34,957 nucleotides of DNA from the NCBI GenBank assembly GCA_017650085.1, contig JAGCFN010000157.1:1-34957 (forward strand), in the 5' to 3' direction. The stretch comes from Bacteroidaceae bacterium (GTDB lineage: Bacteria > Bacteroidota > Bacteroidia > Bacteroidales > Bacteroidaceae). The notes under the pieces are model-generated. The model was given only the letters and a program-made list of their open reading frames with translations, made no database searches and was not told the origin of the DNA. Shown here one piece after another: positions 31,594-34,957 of this stretch (positions within the stretch are counted from its first letter, which is position 1; each line of letters begins with the position of its first letter). A program made the translations under genes and the position numbers.

Positions 31594-33486
31594 TCTTTTG
31601 TGCACCCAGCCGTCGTCGCCTATTTCGAGACGGAAGAGAACTGCTTTGCGACCTTCTTTGTAGCGGTTCCAGTAGTAGGCGTGGCAGAGGTAATACATCT
31701 CACCTTTTGGTGTGCGGACCATAGTGCCATGACCGCAGCTCTGGAGCCCCCTCCCCGCTCCCCCTTTGGGGGAGTGCTCTTTATTCGACGAGGCGGAGTC
31801 GGAGAGAGGTTCACCTTCCAGGATGGGGTTCCCTTCGTACTTCTCCCACGGTCCCTCGATGTTATGGCTGCGAGCCACGCTGACGGCATAGTCGCTCTTT
31901 GGCGAACAGCAATCGCGGATGCTATAGAGGATGTACCACCAATCGCCTTGACGGAACACACACTGCCCCTCCATGCCTTGCCGCTCATCGTCGCGAAGCA
32001 GCATGAATGGCTCGCCTTCCAGATGCAGTCCATCTGCCGAAAGCTTCTGGCAAAGGAGTTCGATGGGGCGTTTGCTGGGGTCTAATCCGTAAGCCTTCCA
32101 AGTGATATAAAGCTGCTCCTTATCGCGGAAGACAAAGGCGTCGATGGCTTCGTTGGTAGTGCGGACAAGCGGTCCGTAATCGACGAACTTACCTTCCGGT
32201 CCTTTCGCCATCGCAACTCCAATGCAACTGGTTCCGTCACTTTTTTGGCGAGCAGTATAATAGCACAAAGTCCTTCCACAAAGGTCAAAGAGTTCCGGAG
32301 CCCAAAAGCTGCCATTAGTCCATTCGGGCCACTCATCGAAGATGAAACCCATCGGCTCCCAAGTCTGCAAGTCTTTCGAGCGATATCGCTGATAGGCCTG
32401 TGGTTTGTTGCCAGATGTGGCTGCCGCATAATAGGTATCACCAACGCGAATGACTGACGGATCTGGAGCATCGGCATCAATGACGGGATTGAGAATCTTG
32501 TCGGGCATCTTGGGATAAACGACTTGCGGGCCTTTCTTCGTCCACTTCAGAGGCACGCTTGTAAGCAGCCAATGACGGCCATGAGTATTGTTTCCCTGAT
32601 AGAAAAGATGCGTCTGTCCTTGCTTATCCCGATAGACACAGGGATGTCCGCTCTCGCTCTCATTCCAGTCTCCAGGCAAACCATTCCTGAGGAAAGGCTG
32701 GTCGGAGCAGCGTTCCCAATTGATTCCGTCCTTGCTCACCGCCAAACCTATCTGCTGAGGGCAGTTGTTATAGTCAGCCGCATAGAACATATAGAGCTTT
32801 TTCTTGTACTCGATAACCGTTGCTCCCTCGCAACATTTCCCTTCCCAAATGAGTTCGGGCTGCAAGATGGGAGCATCTTTTGCCAAAGTCCAATCGCTCC
32901 TGCGAAAGTCCGTACCAATCGGAGCAGTTGCAACTCCGAGCAATTGTCGCTCGAACTGAGGGTCGCGAGTGGCAAAGTAGAGGAAATACTTGCCCTTGAA
33001 AGCGACGACTTCAGCATCGATGGCCCGACCGCAATTCCACTCTCCTGTAGGTCGGAAAATGGGGTTCGTAAGGTCTCGAACGAAGGTGAGTCCGTCTGTG
33101 CTCCAAGCGTGACAGACTGCATCGGTTCGTCCTCCTCCATAAGTCTGGTAGAAGAGGTGAATGGTGTCATTCCTGACGATTGCTCCAGGAGCACAAAGTC
33201 CCTTTGCCTCATACTCGGCTTGAGGGGTAATCTCGCCTATTCTTTGCCAACTCTTCAAGTCCTGACTCTCAGCAATACCGATGTTCCAGCCTTCCCAAGC
33301 CCGAGTGTTGTGAGGCGGAATGCTATAATACATAAGGTATCGACCGCCGTGAAAGACGATGATTGGGTCTTTTGCGAAAAGCGTTCCTGTTCGCGAATCG
33401 TCGCCATAAACGAACTCGTATGCGTGACAAAGGTTGCTGCTGACAAGCAGAAATGTTATCAGTAGCGGGAAGCATAGGTGTTTCAT
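31582..33486 (-). CDS. Tandem GH43-like (double five-bladed propeller) secreted glycosidase
   Basis: This 634-residue protein has a signal peptide about 1-22 and two propeller units. The first (about 30-330) has 'AKDPIIVFHGGRYLMYYS', 'RAIDAEVVAFKGKYFLYFA' and 'CCEGATVIEY'. The second (about 340-630) has 'DAPDPSVIRVGDTYYA' (base Asp), 'NEAIDAFVF' (central Asp) and 'MEGQCVFRQGDWWYILYS' (acid Glu). Clan GH-F/GH43-like enzymes cut furanosyl or xylosyl links; the exact family of the first half is unclear. Residues about 557-582 (Ser/Lys/Gly-rich, including 'HSPKGGAGRGLQ') are encoded by a palindromic repeat and interrupt the second propeller. Confidence 0.85.
   Translation of the reverse strand: MKHLCFPLLITFLLVSSNLCHAYEFVYGDDSRTGTLFAKDPIIVFHGGRYLMYYSIPPHNTRAWEGWNIGIAESQDLKSWQRIGEITPQAEYEAKGLCAPGAIVRNDTIHLFYQTYGGGRTDAVCHAWSTDGLTFVRDLTNPIFRPTGEWNCGRAIDAEVVAFKGKYFLYFATRDPQFERQLLGVATAPIGTDFRRSDWTLAKDAPILQPELIWEGKCCEGATVIEYKKKLYMFYAADYNNCPQQIGLAVSKDGINWERCSDQPFLRNGLPGDWNESESGHPCVYRDKQGQTHLFYQGNNTHGRHWLLTSVPLKWTKKGPQVVYPKMPDKILNPVIDADAPDPSVIRVGDTYYAAATSGNKPQAYQRYRSKDLQTWEPMGFIFDEWPEWTNGSFWAPELFDLCGRTLCYYTARQKSDGTSCIGVAMAKGPEGKFVDYGPLVRTTNEAIDAFVFRDKEQLYITWKAYGLDPSKRPIELLCQKLSADGLHLEGEPFMLLRDDERQGMEGQCVFRQGDWWYILYSIRDCCSPKSDYAVSVARSHNIEGPWEKYEGNPILEGEPLSDSASSNKEHSPKGGAGRGLQSCGHGTMVRTPKGEMYYLCHAYYWNRYKEGRKAVLFRLEIGDDGWVHKRIKN
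31741..31815. repeat. In-frame palindromic element inside the tandem GH43-like gene
   Basis: CTCCCCC-TTT-GGGGGAG (31758-31774) is flanked by CCCCTCCCCG and a purine/pyrimidine-skewed segment up to about 31810. Its core and left flank match the GH92 element in order (CCTCC, CTCCCCC, short loop, GGGGGAGTG). The reading frame is maintained. Confidence 0.8.
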
Positions 33487-33490
33487 CTCA

Positions 33491-33526
33491 TATTTACCAT
33501 TTAATCATTTACCATTTATCATTTCT
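33491..33526. repeat. Heptamer-like repeats upstream of the tandem GH43-like gene
   Basis: The units CATTTAAT, CATTTAC, CATTTAT and CATTTCT run with a 7-nt period and one inserted base, just upstream of the start codon on the minus strand. Confidence 0.7.
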
Positions 33527-33530
33527 TCTG

Positions 33531-33538
33531 CAAAGATA
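33531..33538 (-). promoter_or_regulatory. Candidate -7 box of the tandem GH43-like gene
   Basis: Read on the minus strand the site is TATCTTTG, a strong match. It is divergent from the box at 33583-33590, with a heptamer repeat between the two. Confidence 0.65.
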
Positions 33539-33549
33539 AGAAAAACATT

Positions 33550-33577
33550 GAAGATTGGAGATTAAAGATTGAAGATT
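33550..33577. repeat. Heptamer tandem repeats between divergent promoters
   Basis: The units GAAGATT, GGAGATT, AAAGATT and GAAGATT abut at an exact 7-nt period. They occupy the position where the -33 elements of both divergent promoters would be expected. Confidence 0.85.
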
Positions 33578-33582
33578 TTTCG

Positions 33583-33590
33583 TATCTTTG
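33583..33590 (+). promoter_or_regulatory. Candidate -7 box of the second PAP2 gene
   Basis: TATCTTTG matches the Bacteroidota -7 consensus and lies 17 nt before ATG 33608. No TTTG is present at the standard distance; the heptamer tract lies there instead. Confidence 0.65.
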
Positions 33591-33607
33591 CACAAAAATC
33601 AAGCATC

Positions 33608-34957
33608 ATGTCAAGATACCGTTCCATCCTATTCCTCTTATTGGCATCGCTTCAAGCCCTTGCCATCGATACGCAAGTTCCCGAACTGCATTGGACATTG
33701 CCCACCACACTCCAAGGCATCCGTCAGGAATGCTTGAACCTGAACATCAAGGAAGAGCCGATACCAGCCTCGGTTATGTGCCAGAACATGTATGGCAAGA
33801 TGTCTTTGCAAGAAGAGGCTGTCGATGTGGGCAAGCCCGAAAGGTATTGGACGGTGAAGCGCGACATGACTCTTGCCAGCGTGCCTTACCTGACGCTTGG
33901 CATCGCCCTGCATGCCGTGAAGCGAGATGTCAGGAAGGTGAACAACGACATCAACGAAGGCTTCCACAACAAGGCCGATGACTACATCCAATACTCGCCA
34001 TTGCTGCTCACTTGGGGCTTGAAGGCGACAGGTTACGAAGGCCGCTCACAATGGGGAAGACTGCTGGCGAGCAACGCCTTCTCGGCCGTCTTTATGGCTG
34101 CTTTGGTCAATGGCATAAAGTATTCCGCAGCAGAAGAGCGTCCCGACGGCTCCACCTCGAACTCCTTCCCGTCAGGTCACACTGCAACAGCTTTCATGGC
34201 TGCCACAATCTTGCATAAAGAGTATGGCTTGACGCGCAGCCTTTGGTATAGTGTGGGCGGCTATGCCGTCGCTACGGGAATCGGCGCTTTTCGCGTGATG
34301 AACAACCGGCATTGGGTGAGCGATGTGATGATGGGGGCAGGCATCGGCATCCTCTCGACTGAGTTGGGTTATGCTCTCTCCGACCTTATCTTCAAGGACA
34401 AGTACACTTTGCGCAGAGAGATGGAAGACCTGAACGATGTGAGCGAGCATCCTTCGTTCTTCTCGCTGCAGGCTGGAGTGGGCATCATGATGGGGGACAA
34501 AGGCATTCCTGAAGAATTGGTGGACGAAGGCGGCCCAAGCAGTCTCAAACACGGCATCAGTTCTGTCATTGCAGCCGAAGCGGCATACTTCCTGAATCCC
34601 TATGTCGGACTGGGTTTGAGGGCGCGCATCAACAGTACGGCAGTCACGCCAAGATGGAACGGCATCGACGATGTCTGGAACTACGGCACATTGCATTACA
34701 ATACCGAAACCAGCCAATACGAGCACCCCAAAACTACCGATGCCTACTATCGGCACAACACAACCACCCACAAAGACCAGCTCTCGAGTTTCGATGTGAT
34801 GGGTGGTGTCTATGGCCAACTTCCCTTGAACAAGAGGATGAGCTTGGGCGCCAAACTGCTCTTCGGCCATCGTCAGTCGGGCGATATCTGGTGGTGGGCT
34901 GACAGGTCGGGCAATGACGACGACAACGAAACGTATTTGGACAACGAGCTCAACAAG
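33608..34957 (+). CDS. PAP2-family phosphatase with barrel-like tail (3' end cut by window)
   Basis: The frame is open for 450 codons to the window end without a stop. A signal peptide (about 1-19, 'ASLQALA') is followed by a PAP2 domain with intact motifs: K171...'ERP' (177-179), 'FPSGH' (187-191), and R229...H235...D239 in 'NRHWVSD'. Unlike the paralogue at 8576 it keeps the canonical Gly in PSGH. After about residue 290 the chain is strand-rich ('FFSLQAGVGI', 'YVGLGLRARI', 'MSLGAKLLFG'), suggesting an outer-membrane barrel as in its paralogue. Substrate unknown; lipid A or polyprenyl phosphates are family precedents. Confidence 0.85.
   Translation, partial: MSRYRSILFLLLASLQALAIDTQVPELHWTLPTTLQGIRQECLNLNIKEEPIPASVMCQNMYGKMSLQEEAVDVGKPERYWTVKRDMTLASVPYLTLGIALHAVKRDVRKVNNDINEGFHNKADDYIQYSPLLLTWGLKATGYEGRSQWGRLLASNAFSAVFMAALVNGIKYSAAEERPDGSTSNSFPSGHTATAFMAATILHKEYGLTRSLWYSVGGYAVATGIGAFRVMNNRHWVSDVMMGAGIGILSTELGYALSDLIFKDKYTLRREMEDLNDVSEHPSFFSLQAGVGIMMGDKGIPEELVDEGGPSSLKHGISSVIAAEAAYFLNPYVGLGLRARINSTAVTPRWNGIDDVWNYGTLHYNTETSQYEHPKTTDAYYRHNTTTHKDQLSSFDVMGGVYGQLPLNKRMSLGAKLLFGHRQSGDIWWWADRSGNDDDNETYLDNELNK

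Overview
The window looks like a chromosomal segment of a Bacteroidota species, most likely a member of the Prevotellaceae. Three things point there. Promoter-like sites upstream of many genes fit the Bacteroidota pattern TTTG-N19/20-TAnnTTTG. Two secreted glycosidases end in the short 'YNLSGQR...G' C-terminal sorting tail typical of type IX secretion cargo in Prevotella. Most genes lack a strong Shine-Dalgarno sequence. The species was inferred from sequence character only.

Layout. 1-110: 3' end of a 5S rRNA gene and the rRNA operon terminator. 400-8437: cell-surface polysaccharide genes. These are a large acyltransferase/polytopic membrane protein, then a plus-strand group (GT2 glycosyltransferase, Wzi-like barrel, small lipoprotein, WecA-like sugar-1-phosphate transferase), converging on a minus-strand CapD/FlaA1-type nucleotide-sugar dehydratase. 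8576-11620 (minus): ThiE/TenI-like protein, Prs, and a PAP2 phosphatase with a barrel-like tail. 11762-27367: glycan degradation. A plus-strand set (GH43 with GLUG-like repeats, a small secreted protein, GH38 alpha-mannosidase) converges on a tightly packed minus-strand operon (GH92 alpha-mannosidase, TSCPD protein, flavodoxin-like lipoprotein, GH43, GH9, NagB-like isomerase). Two alpha-mannosidase families plus GH9 and an amino-sugar-phosphate isomerase suggest use of mannose- and hexosamine-containing glycans such as N-glycans; no SusC/SusD pair is present here. 27788-34957: an interrupted comF, gdhA behind a long repeat-bearing leader, an SDR oxidoreductase, a tandem GH43-like protein, and a second PAP2 protein cut by the window end.

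The most unusual content is repetitive. (1) Five intergenic arrays of a 22-nt unit with core GCAAACGTCACACTATA, strictly phased at 22 nt, each with array-specific variants. (2) Palindromic GC-rich elements inserted in frame inside two glycosidase genes, with a relative in an intergenic region. (3) A telomere-like hexamer element (CCCTAA type) inserted in frame into comF, which also carries an in-frame stop just before its PRPP-binding motif. (4) Intergenic tracts of differing sequence that all have a 7-nt period, in the right part of the window. (5) Three 24-nt tandem repeats plus hairpins in the gdhA leader. No CRISPR array, insertion sequence, tRNA or phage gene was seen.
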